A stretch of 64,000 nucleotides of DNA from Chryseobacterium sp. KLBC 52 (GTDB taxonomy: Bacteria > Bacteroidota > Bacteroidia > Flavobacteriales > Weeksellaceae). The stretch lies in assembly GCF_003347605.1 (NCBI RefSeq), contig NZ_QDFZ01000011.1, forward strand, positions 62,001-126,000. The letters run 5' to 3'. The notes under the pieces are model-generated. The model was not told where the DNA came from, ran no database searches, and saw only the letters and a list, made by a program, of their open reading frames with translations. The position numbers and the translations under genes were made by a program. This document shows positions 35,681-44,002 of the stretch, one piece after another. Position 1 is the first letter of the stretch. Every line of letters begins with the position of its first letter.

Positions 35681-36235
35681 TTATGATTTTGAAAACCAGT
35701 TAAACTCCAGACATTCTCTGAGCTGCATTCGGCTTCTTTGCAAAATCTTCCAAAGATTAGTCGTAGAAACTTCCAATTCCTGACTGACTTCCGGTGCTTT
35801 TTTTTCTTCGATATAATACATTTTTAGCAGAATCTTCCATCTGGAGGGCAATTCTTCAATACATTCTTCCAATGTTTTATTAAAATCTGCACTGTCTAAA
35901 AGTTCATCGCCTTCACCGGAGACATTCCAGTCATTCAAAACATCATTATTTTTCCATGATCCGGTTTCATCAAAAAAATGATCAAGTCGGATATTGGGTT
36001 CAGATTTATATTTTTTACGGTAAAAATCTGCAACTTTCCTGTTCAGAATAGCCACCAGCCATGTAAGCGCATTGCTTTTTCCTTCAAAAGAATCATAAGC
36101 TGAGTAAGCAGCGAGAAAAACTTCCTGAACCACATCCTGTGCATCTTCTTTATTTGAAAGTACGTACAGTGCCCGCTTCAAAAGCGGCCCTGAGTATTGT
36201 TCTATCCAGCTTTTCAGTTCTTCATCTTTTGTCAT
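35681..36235 (-). CDS. ECF-type RNA polymerase sigma factor
   Basis: 184 aa from ATG 36235 (MTKDEELKSWIEQY). An in-frame TTG at 36268 lies almost on the predicted transcription start (TTTTG-N20-TACCTTCG), so ATG is favoured. Region 2 is NKEDAQDVVQEVFLAAYSAYDSFEGKSNALTWLVAILNRKVADFYRKK; region 4 HTH is EECIEELPSRWKILLKMYYIEEKKAPEVSQELEVSTTNLWKILQRSRMQLRECL. It directs RNA polymerase to a small regulon. The gene is followed immediately by its ZAS-type anti-sigma gene and then by DUF417 and msrAB, which are plausible targets. Confidence 0.9.
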   Translation of the reverse strand: MTKDEELKSWIEQYSGPLLKRALYVLSNKEDAQDVVQEVFLAAYSAYDSFEGKSNALTWLVAILNRKVADFYRKKYKSEPNIRLDHFFDETGSWKNNDVLNDWNVSGEGDELLDSADFNKTLEECIEELPSRWKILLKMYYIEEKKAPEVSQELEVSTTNLWKILQRSRMQLRECLEFNWFSKS

Positions 36236-36347
36236 TGGAAGGATTTTTTGTCTTTTTTCAGATCGCAACGAAGGTAGGAAGTTAAATGGAAAATTGCAAA
36301 ATGAGATCGATTATTATTGATTACAGTCATTACAAACTTGCCATCTC

Positions 36348-36380
36348 AAACCTTACAGGTTTTAAAAACCTGTAAGGTTT
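36348..36380. repeat. Perfect palindrome aaaccttacaggtttt
   Basis: aaaccttacaggttt and its exact reverse complement lie back-to-back with a 3-nt centre, a 33-bp palindrome between the divergent sigma-factor and alaS genes. It is not followed by a T-run on either strand. It resembles a dispersed flavobacterial intergenic palindrome. Confidence 0.7.
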
Positions 36381-36506
36381 ACCACACCTCCAATAGCCAA
36401 ACTCGTTATCATTCAAAACATAGCATAAAATTATTACAAATCGCTTAAAAATCTTAAATTTGCATCTTATCAAAAATTTGATATTTAAAAAAGCAAAAGC
36501 AATACT

Positions 36507-39110
36507 ATGACATCACAAGAGATACGTCAAAAATTTTTAGATTATTTTAAAAGTAAGGAGCACTTGATCGTTCCTTCAGCTCCTATTGTGCTGAAAGACG
36601 ACCCTACCCTTATGTTTTCCAACTCTGGAATGACACAGTTCAAGGATTTCTTCCTTGGCTACAAAACCCCTACCGCCCCTAGAATTGCCGATACCCAAAA
36701 GTGTCTTAGAGTTTCAGGGAAGCACAATGATCTGGATGATGTAGGTAGAGATACTTACCACCACACCATGTTTGAAATGTTAGGAAACTGGTCTTTCGGG
36801 GATTACTTCAAAAAAGAGGCTATTGCTTTTGCCTGGGAATTACTTACTGAAGTATACGGAATTCCAAAAGAAAATTTATACGTAACGATTTTTGAAGGGG
36901 ATGCTTCAGAAAATCTGGACAGAGACCAGGATGCTTATGACTTCTGGAAGTCTCACATTTCAGAGGACAGAATCATCAACGGAAATAAAAAAGATAACTT
37001 CTGGGAAATGGGTGAAAGCGGACCATGCGGACCGTGTTCAGAAATCCATGTTGACTTGAGAACACCGGAAGAGAAAGCTAAGGTTTCCGGACTTGAATTG
37101 GTAAATAATGACCATCCTCAGGTTGTTGAAGTATGGAACCTGGTTTTCATGGAATTCAACAGAAAAGCAGATAAATCTTTAGAGAAGCTTCCTGCTCAGC
37201 ACGTAGATACGGGAATGGGCTTTGAGCGTCTTTGTATGGCGCTTCAAGGGAAGTCTTCCAACTATGATACCGATGTTTTCACTCCGCTTATTTCTAAAGT
37301 TGAAGAACTTTCAGGTAAAAAATACACCGGAATTTTAGAAGACGAAAAAGATATTGCCATCCGTGTTGTGGTAGACCACATCAGAGCGGTTTCCTTTGCT
37401 ATTGCAGACGGACAATTGCCATCCAACGGAGGAGCAGGTTATGTGATCAGAAGAATTTTAAGAAGAGGAATTTCTTATTCTTACCGATTCCTGGATATGA
37501 AAGAACCTTTCCTTTACAAGTTGGTTGCTGTGCTGCAGGAGCAAATGGGAGCTTTCTTCCCGGAACTTGAAAAACAAGGAAAACTGGTTGCTGAAGTGAT
37601 CAAAAGTGAAGAAGATTCATTCTTAAAAACAATTGAAAACGGTCTGATCCGAGTAGAAAAGCTGATCCAGCAGACGATTGCCAATAATCAGAAAGTATTA
37701 CCTAGCGAGGAAGTTTTTGAACTGTATGATACTTATGGTTTCCCTGATGATTTAACAAGAATTATCGCGGAAGAAAAAGGATTAACGATTGATGAAGCTG
37801 GTTTCAAAGCTGAAATGGAGAAACAGAAGCTCCGTTCAAAAGCTGATTCTGCTCAGAAAGTTTATGACTGGGTTACCCTGGAAGAAAGAGATGAAAACTT
37901 TGTAGGATACGATCAGATTGAATCCGAAACCTATATCACAAGATACAGAAAGGTAGAAAACAAAGACGGAGAATTTTACCAGGTGGTATTAAGCAGTTCT
38001 CCTTTCTATCCTGAAGGTGGTGGACAGGTTGGAGACAAAGGTGTTCTTGAGAATGCTGTTGAAAGCTTTGAAGTGTTGGAAACCAAAAAAGAAAACGGAT
38101 TAATCATTTCTTTGATCAACGGTCTTCCAAAAGATGCCGGTGCTGTTTTCTATGCTAAAGTAAACGCTTCTGAAAGAAAAAATTCCCAGGCCAACCACTC
38201 TGTGACTCACCTTCTGCACGAAGCTTTAAGAGAGGTATTAGGAACTCACGTAGAACAGAAAGGTTCTTATGTAGGCCCTGATTATCTTCGTTTCGACTTC
38301 TCTCACTTCAACAAAATGACGGAAGAAGAACTGGCATTAATCGAAGAAAAAGTAAACAAAAAGATCAAGGAAAGTATTGCTTTACAGGAATTCAGAAATA
38401 TTCCGATTCAGGAAGCTCTGGAGAAAGGAGCAATGGCTTTGTTTGGTGAAAAATATGGTGACAGTGTGAGAATGATCCAGTTCGGAAGTTCAAAAGAACT
38501 TTGCGGAGGAACTCACGTAAAAAACACCAGCGAAATTGGTCATTTCAAGATCACTTCTGAAGGTTCTGCTGCGGCGGGAATCAGAAGAATTGAGGCGATT
38601 TCTGGAGACAAATCCGAAGAATATTTCAACAATCTTGAAAAACAGATCATTGAACTTTCTCAGTTATTAAAGTCTAAAGATGTGGTAAGATCGATCGAAA
38701 AACTGATCGAAGAAAACACTTCACTGAAGGCTGAAGTAGACACTCTTAAGAAGGAAAAGGCAAAAGGAGAAATCGGAGAATGGAAGAATGCTTATGAGCA
38801 GAAAGGCAACAAACAACTTTTAGTAAAGAAAACTTCTCTGGATGCAGGTTCTGTAAAGGACATCGTATTCCAGTTGAAAAGAGAAATCCCGACTTCAGTA
38901 ACGATTATTCTTTCTGATGCAGACGGAAAACCAATGATTACCGTTGGAGTTTCTGATGATCTTGCTGCAGATTACCAGGCTGGAGCTATCGTAAAAGACC
39001 TTGCTAAAGAAATCCAAGGTGGTGGTGGTGGAAACCCAGGCTTTGCAACAGCTGGTGGTAAAAACCTTGAAGGTATAGAAAACGCTTACCAAAAAGCATT
39101 GAATATCTAA
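36507..39110 (+). CDS. alaS: Alanyl-tRNA synthetase
   Basis: 867 aa, full length for the family. Class II catalytic core: NSGMTQFKDFFLG, the GKHNDLDDVGRDTYHHTMFEMLGNWSFGDYF motif, and GAGYVIRRILRR. The editing domain has the HxxxH zinc motif in NHSVTHLLHEAL and the partner CGGTH (KELCGGTHVKNTSEIG), which clears mischarged Ser/Gly-tRNA-Ala. The C-terminal DHHA1 domain ends with the Gly-rich tip GGGGGNPGFATAGG. A TAAATTTG -7 box lies at 36455-36462, 44 nt before the ATG. It is transcribed alone and ends at a strong hairpin. Confidence 0.97.
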   Translation: MTSQEIRQKFLDYFKSKEHLIVPSAPIVLKDDPTLMFSNSGMTQFKDFFLGYKTPTAPRIADTQKCLRVSGKHNDLDDVGRDTYHHTMFEMLGNWSFGDYFKKEAIAFAWELLTEVYGIPKENLYVTIFEGDASENLDRDQDAYDFWKSHISEDRIINGNKKDNFWEMGESGPCGPCSEIHVDLRTPEEKAKVSGLELVNNDHPQVVEVWNLVFMEFNRKADKSLEKLPAQHVDTGMGFERLCMALQGKSSNYDTDVFTPLISKVEELSGKKYTGILEDEKDIAIRVVVDHIRAVSFAIADGQLPSNGGAGYVIRRILRRGISYSYRFLDMKEPFLYKLVAVLQEQMGAFFPELEKQGKLVAEVIKSEEDSFLKTIENGLIRVEKLIQQTIANNQKVLPSEEVFELYDTYGFPDDLTRIIAEEKGLTIDEAGFKAEMEKQKLRSKADSAQKVYDWVTLEERDENFVGYDQIESETYITRYRKVENKDGEFYQVVLSSSPFYPEGGGQVGDKGVLENAVESFEVLETKKENGLIISLINGLPKDAGAVFYAKVNASERKNSQANHSVTHLLHEALREVLGTHVEQKGSYVGPDYLRFDFSHFNKMTEEELALIEEKVNKKIKESIALQEFRNIPIQEALEKGAMALFGEKYGDSVRMIQFGSSKELCGGTHVKNTSEIGHFKITSEGSAAAGIRRIEAISGDKSEEYFNNLEKQIIELSQLLKSKDVVRSIEKLIEENTSLKAEVDTLKKEKAKGEIGEWKNAYEQKGNKQLLVKKTSLDAGSVKDIVFQLKREIPTSVTIILSDADGKPMITVGVSDDLAADYQAGAIVKDLAKEIQGGGGGNPGFATAGGKNLEGIENAYQKALNI

Positions 39111-39135
39111 AATAGAAAACTCTATTATAAATTTT

Positions 39136-39172
39136 AACTCCGGCTGTCTCAAAATTGAGACAGCCGGAGTTG
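39136..39172 (+). terminator. Intrinsic terminator after alaS
   Basis: A 16-bp perfect stem (aactccggctgtctca and its complement) with loop aaat, followed by a T-run. It is the strongest simple hairpin in the window. Confidence 0.93.
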
Positions 39173-39200
39173 TTTTTACCCCATCTCTCCTATTATATTC

Positions 39201-39281
39201 TTAACGCAAAGTTTTTCGTATAGCACGTCGTATTGAAGGGAGCAAAGAAGAAAATCAATTTCATTGATTCTGACTAAGCGT
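39201..39281. repeat. Partial intergenic repeat R4 (ttaacgcaaag family)
   Basis: Starts ttaacgcaaag and contains gggagcaaagaa and atcaatttcattgattc, words found in R1 and R3 in reverse order. It is a shorter or decayed copy next to the 330-bp array. Confidence 0.5.
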
Positions 39282-39309
39282 GAGTAATAATTATACTTCC
39301 ATCAGATAA

Positions 39310-40250
39310 AGCAAATTTCCCATAAACATCTGTGTCATCCGTGAAATCCGTGGGAGATTAAAATAAAATAATTTAGAAAAAGGTTACACAAGCCGGATAT
39401 ATGTTTTATTTAACGCGAAGGATCGCAAAGAAACATTATTTTATCTTAAATATTTTCGATCGCTAAGGCGTTACACTCAGCCATGAAATGATTGCGTTTT
39501 TTTGCTGAATGGAATGCCTTTGCGATCGAAAAAAGTAGATGAATAGAAACCTTAGCGTCTCTGCGTTATAACATAACATTCTTTCATTGATTTTTATCAA
39601 GCAGATATAATATTATACCTCTCGCTGATCAAACAAATTACGCAGATTCTTCCACAAACATCTGCATAATCTGTGAAATCAGCGGGAGATTAAAATAAAT
39701 TTAGACGGTTATACAAGCTGGATATATGTTTTATTTAACGCGAAGGATCGCAAAGGAACATTTATTTTATCTTAAGTATTTTCGTTCGCTAAGGCGTTAC
39801 ACTCAGCCATGAAATGATTGCGTTTTTTGCTGAATGGAATGCCTTTGCGATCGAAAAAAGTAGATGAATAGAAACCTTAGCGTCTCTGCGTTATAACATA
39901 ACATTCTTTCATTGATTTTTATCAAGCAGATATAATATTATACCTCTCGCTGATCAAACAAATTACGCAGATTCTTCCGGAAGAATCTGTGTGATCCGTG
40001 AAATCCGTGGGAGATTAAAATAAAATAATTTAGGAAAAGATTACACAAGCCGGATATATATGTTTTATTTAACGCTAAGGATCACAAAGAAACGCTCATG
40101 CTACCATCAATATTTACGTTCGCTAAGGCGTTACACTCAGCTATGAAATGATTGCGTTTTTTTGTTGAATGGAATGCCTTTGCGAACAAAAAAAAGTAGA
40201 TGAATAGAAACTTTGCGTACTCTGCGTTATAATATATTATTCTTATTAAG
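39310..40250. repeat. Tandem array of a ~330-bp intergenic unit, about 2.7 copies
   Basis: The junction agccggatatatgtttta-type sequence recurs at 39391, 39716 and 40048, giving periods of 325 and 332 bp. Each unit contains a gcgaaggatcgcaaag-type start, an imperfect dyad of about 27 bp per arm (ttcgatcgctaaggcgtt... against its complement near ...aatgcctttgcgatcgaa), the words gcgtctctgcgttataac, and a segment of cgcagatt / atctgtg / gaaatccgtgggaga words. A leading partial unit starts near 39310. There is no supported coding sequence; a 60-codon minus-strand frame at 40082-40264 lies wholly within the repeat. It fills most of the 1.3-kb gap between alaS and the PhoX-like gene. Confidence 0.85.
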
Positions 40251-40409
40251 AACATTTTCATCAAAGTCTCTCTATTTATATCCGTTCTAATTATTGATCT
40301 TGTCTTAACAAACCATTACTTAATATTAAACTATTTGTTTTGTCTTCTTAAAACATAATTAACACTAGACCTTTAGTTTTGCCATAATCGAAATTCAAAA
40401 AATGTAATT

Positions 40410-41888
40410 ATGAAAATTAACAAAACTATTGGAGCTCTATTCCTTGCTGCTATTGTTTTTCAAAGCTGTAACGATGACAACAACAGTAACTCTGACACTC
40501 CTGTCAATGATAAAATCAAACTTGAAAATTTTTCTAAAGAACCCGCTTTCGTTTATGGAATGCAAGGTTTTGAAAATTTAAATATTACCACTCTTATTTC
40601 CAGTTCTGACGTTCTTCCAGGTTCTCCAGATTTCGTTTTCGGAGGTCAGCCAGACGGAATGGGTCTTATGAAAGATCCTAACTCGGATGGCTATCTGATG
40701 ATCACCAATCATGAAATCAAACAATCGGTATCAAGAGTTTATTTAGACAAAACATTTAAGCCTGTAAAAGGAGAATATATCTTAAATGGAACCGGAGGAA
40801 TGACAAGATTATGCTCGGCTACATTGGCCACTCCTGAAATTCATGGTTTCAGCGCATTTCTTACTGCTGGGGAATCAGGTGAAGAAAGTATGGTTCACTC
40901 TCTAAATCCTTTGGCACCAGCCTCTCAGGCATCAGATAAAACAAGGGTAAAACCAGCTTTAGGAAAGGCTTCCATGGAAAATGCAGTTCCACTTCCTAAA
41001 GATGTTTCTAACGGAAAAACTTATATCATCATTGGTGAAGACCAGTCTTATTCTTCTTCTCATCAGTCTGCAGGACAATTGATCATGTATGTTGCCGATA
41101 ATCAGGGAGATCTTGATAACGGTAAGTTGTATTCTTTAAAAAGAACCAACAGCAACTATACGGAAACAGATATGACGAAAGGAAGCAGCTATGATGTAGA
41201 ATTCGTGGAAATTCCGAACGCTAAAAACCTTACCGGAGCTCAGATCAACCAAAAAAACATCGATAATAACGCCATTCGTTTTTCAAGAGTGGAAGATGTA
41301 GATTACAGAAAAGGAGCAGGAAAAGGAAGAGAAATCTACTTTACCGCTACAGGTGAATCTTCTGATGGTGTGAACCCAAAAGCAGGATTAACGATGTGGG
41401 GAAGAGTTTACAAACTTGTTCTGAACGCCAATAATATGTTGACAGGAAAACTGGAAGTGGTGGCTGAAGGAGATTCTAACCCAGGAAATAACCTTATCAA
41501 CCCTGATAACTTATGTGTAACTGAAAACTTTGTATACATCCAGGAAGACGGAGATTCTTATTACAAAAATGCCAACCACGATTCTTATATCTGGCAGCTG
41601 AATATTGCTACAAAACAATACAAGCCATGGCTGAACATGAGGCACAACAGAGGTGACTCTGCATGGCAGACTGCTTACAACCAATCCGGAGACCTTCAGA
41701 AATTCGGTTCATGGGAATTCGGGGCAATGGTTGACATTTCAGACATTATCGGAATTCCGAATACCTTCTCAGTGAATATCCATTCTCATACATGGCAGCT
41801 GGATAAATTCAAAAACCCTGACGGTTCAGGAATCAACACCAACAAAGAAGGTGGGCAGATTGTAATCATCAGAAACGTAGAAAAATAG
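40410..41888 (+). CDS. PhoX-like (DUF839) lipoprotein
   Basis: 492 aa. The lipoprotein signal ends VFQSC (Cys20), followed by an Asn/Asp-rich tether. The body looks like the DUF839/PhoX beta-propeller family: PDGMGLMKDPNSDGYLMITNHE, GMTRLCSATLATPE, FSRVEDVDYRKGAGKGREIYFTATGE, INPDNLCVTENFVYIQEDGD, with Glu/Asp residues at likely Ca/Fe ligand positions. PhoX enzymes are Ca/Fe-dependent alkaline phosphatases; whether this lipoprotein keeps phosphatase activity is uncertain. A TAGTTTTG -7 box lies at 40374-40381. It is followed 65 bp later by a di-haem peroxidase gene, with a hairpin between them. Confidence 0.72.
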   Translation: MKINKTIGALFLAAIVFQSCNDDNNSNSDTPVNDKIKLENFSKEPAFVYGMQGFENLNITTLISSSDVLPGSPDFVFGGQPDGMGLMKDPNSDGYLMITNHEIKQSVSRVYLDKTFKPVKGEYILNGTGGMTRLCSATLATPEIHGFSAFLTAGESGEESMVHSLNPLAPASQASDKTRVKPALGKASMENAVPLPKDVSNGKTYIIIGEDQSYSSSHQSAGQLIMYVADNQGDLDNGKLYSLKRTNSNYTETDMTKGSSYDVEFVEIPNAKNLTGAQINQKNIDNNAIRFSRVEDVDYRKGAGKGREIYFTATGESSDGVNPKAGLTMWGRVYKLVLNANNMLTGKLEVVAEGDSNPGNNLINPDNLCVTENFVYIQEDGDSYYKNANHDSYIWQLNIATKQYKPWLNMRHNRGDSAWQTAYNQSGDLQKFGSWEFGAMVDISDIIGIPNTFSVNIHSHTWQLDKFKNPDGSGINTNKEGGQIVIIRNVEK

Positions 41889-41911
41889 TTTTAATTCCTT
41901 CATATCAAATC

Positions 41912-41946
41912 AAAGTATCAATAGAATATTTCTGTTGATACTTTTT
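41912..41946 (+). terminator. Hairpin with T-run between the PhoX-like and peroxidase genes
   Basis: aaagtatcaa / ttgatacttt perfect 10-bp stem with a 12-nt loop, followed by ttttt, ending 8 bp before the next ATG. It is a partial terminator or mRNA 3'-end stabiliser within an apparent operon. Confidence 0.75.
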
Positions 41947-41953
41947 CATACCT

Positions 41954-43768
41954 ATGAACAAGCTTTCAAAATATCCAATACTCCTTTTCCTGTACTGTGC
42001 AGCAGCACTTTTTACTTTATACTACTGTAAAAATGATAAGCAGCAGCCTGTGTATGAAGATCTTGGTTCTGTAAAAAACAGGATTATCAAAACTAATGCT
42101 GATTTCGAAAAGCAAATTAACGAACTGAAAAACCTGGTTTCTAAAAATGCTGATGAAAAGCTCCTTCAGGAAAAATTTCAGGATATCCGAAAAACCTACA
42201 AAACAATGGAATGGGCTGTAGAATACTTCCTTCCCCACTCCGCAAGGTTTATCAATGGTCCTGCCCTTCCTGAAATAGAAATGGACGAACATACGGAAAT
42301 AGAACCCGAAGGGCTTCAGGTGTTGGAAGAGATGTTCTATCCATATGATAAAGGAAATAAAGAGGAAGTGATCAGGATGCTCAATAAGCTCATCAATAAA
42401 AGCAATACCATAGAAACCAACTTTCAGGTCATTACGATCAGTAAAGATCAGGTTTTTGATGCCTTAAGACAGGAAGCTTTCAGAATTTCCAGCTTAGGGA
42501 TTTCTGGTTTTGACACACCTGTTTCAGGAACATTTTTACAGGAAATGCCCTCTTCTCTTCAAGGAATAAAAGAAACTTTGGAACAGATTTCCACTGATCG
42601 TTCGAAAAATAAAGCCTTAAAAAGTATCGTGGCAGAGATCGGTTCAACTATTAGCGTACTGAAGAAAAATACAGACAAAAACACATTCGATTACGTCAAT
42701 TTCATTCCGGATCATTTGAACAAAATCACCGCTTTGATGCTTGATTTTAAAAATCAGGAGAAGATTCCGGATGTTGAAGTAATTACTGCTTTAAACAAAA
42801 ATGCAGCTACTTTTTTTTCTAAAAATGCTTTTAATCCTAATGCTTTCACTCCTGGAAAAGAATATGCCTATTCGGAAGAAAAGGCGGCTCTCGGACATCA
42901 GCTTTTTAATGATAAAATTTTATCCAACAGCAATAATCGTAGCTGTGCAACATGCCATATTCCAGAGAAAGCATTTACAGACGGTCTTGCCAAAGCCATG
43001 TCCCTTGAAAATTCGGAACTGGCGAGAAATACACCTTCACTCAACTATGCAGGCTATCAGCATGGCCAGTTTTGGGATATGAGAAAGGATGACCTGGAAG
43101 GACAGAGCTCGGATGTGATCTCCAATAAAGAAGAAATGCACGGTGATCTGAATGTCATTCTTGCCAAAATCAATCAGGATAAAAACTATCAGGCAGCATT
43201 CAAAAAGATTTATCACTCTCAAAAAACAGAGGTTTGGCAGCTGCAGAATGTACTGGCAAGCTATATCCGTTCGCTGGCAAAATTCAATTCAGCTTTTGAT
43301 GAATATATGAGAGGGAATACATCAGCAATGACAGAAAATCAAAAGCAAGGATTTAATCTTTTTGTTGGAAAAGCCCAGTGTGCAATCTGTCATTTTCTTC
43401 CTTTATTCAATGGTACAGTGCCTCCGAATTTCAAAAAAACTGAGCAGGAAATATTGGGTGTGGCAGTGAATGCAGAGAATCAAACATTTGATGCCGATCC
43501 GGGAAGAGGAAAATTTCATGAAACAGTAGCTTCTTTGCAGCATTCTTTCAAAACACCAACTCTTCGAAACATTCAAAAAACAGCTCCTTATATGCACAAC
43601 GGAGGGTACAAAACATTGAGAGAAGTGATGAGTTTTTACAACAAAGGAGGTGGAAAAGCTTTTGGATTTAAAGTAGAAAACCAGACGCTTTCTGATGCTC
43701 CACTACAACTTACTGATAAAGAAATAGATAACATTATTGAGTTTATGAAAGCGCTCAATGATCAATAA
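41954..43768 (+). CDS. Di-haem cytochrome c peroxidase (MauG/CcpA family) with N-terminal helical domain
   Basis: 604 aa. An N-terminal hydrophobic segment (YPILLFLYCAAALFTLYYC) exports or tethers it. Residues about 30-290 are a helical, acidic/Lys-rich domain unlike the core peroxidase. Residues about 300-604 are the peroxidase: haem 1 CATCH (331-335, in NNRSCATCHIPEKAF), the conserved LARNTPSLNYAGYQHGQFWDMR, haem 2 CAICH (476-480), and the Met-containing TLRNIQKTAPYMHNGGYKTLREV. The family reduces H2O2 or oxidises a partner using haem c in the periplasm. The neighbouring PhoX-like lipoprotein is probably its operon partner; the biochemical link is unknown. Confidence 0.9.
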   Translation: MNKLSKYPILLFLYCAAALFTLYYCKNDKQQPVYEDLGSVKNRIIKTNADFEKQINELKNLVSKNADEKLLQEKFQDIRKTYKTMEWAVEYFLPHSARFINGPALPEIEMDEHTEIEPEGLQVLEEMFYPYDKGNKEEVIRMLNKLINKSNTIETNFQVITISKDQVFDALRQEAFRISSLGISGFDTPVSGTFLQEMPSSLQGIKETLEQISTDRSKNKALKSIVAEIGSTISVLKKNTDKNTFDYVNFIPDHLNKITALMLDFKNQEKIPDVEVITALNKNAATFFSKNAFNPNAFTPGKEYAYSEEKAALGHQLFNDKILSNSNNRSCATCHIPEKAFTDGLAKAMSLENSELARNTPSLNYAGYQHGQFWDMRKDDLEGQSSDVISNKEEMHGDLNVILAKINQDKNYQAAFKKIYHSQKTEVWQLQNVLASYIRSLAKFNSAFDEYMRGNTSAMTENQKQGFNLFVGKAQCAICHFLPLFNGTVPPNFKKTEQEILGVAVNAENQTFDADPGRGKFHETVASLQHSFKTPTLRNIQKTAPYMHNGGYKTLREVMSFYNKGGGKAFGFKVENQTLSDAPLQLTDKEIDNIIEFMKALNDQ

Positions 43769-43805
43769 ATACGATTCTAAAACACAAAACAACGAAAAAC
43801 AATTA

Positions 43806-43840
43806 AAACTCCTGAATCTTAACTGCTAGGGAGTTTTTTT
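43806..43840 (+). terminator. Intrinsic terminator after the peroxidase gene
   Basis: aaaactcc / ggagtttt stem with a long loop, then a T-run. Confidence 0.7.
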
Positions 43841-44002
43841 ATTTGAAAAATCCATTAAAATACAGAAAGACTATCTGATCATTTTTTCATTTGGTCTTGT
43901 CCTTGCAAAGTCCATGAAAACATTAGATTAAATCAATGTTATACTCTGTTAAAAACTTTTATACAAGAATAAATATCATTATTTTTGACGTAGTTTTTTT
44001 AC

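Noticed and set aside
39310..40250. CRISPR-like array
   Set aside because: Repeat units are about 330 bp without short repeats and unique spacers, and no cas genes are nearby.
40082..40264. Minus-strand 60-codon frame
   Set aside because: Lies wholly within the third unit of the 330-bp repeat array; it is a by-product of the repeat.
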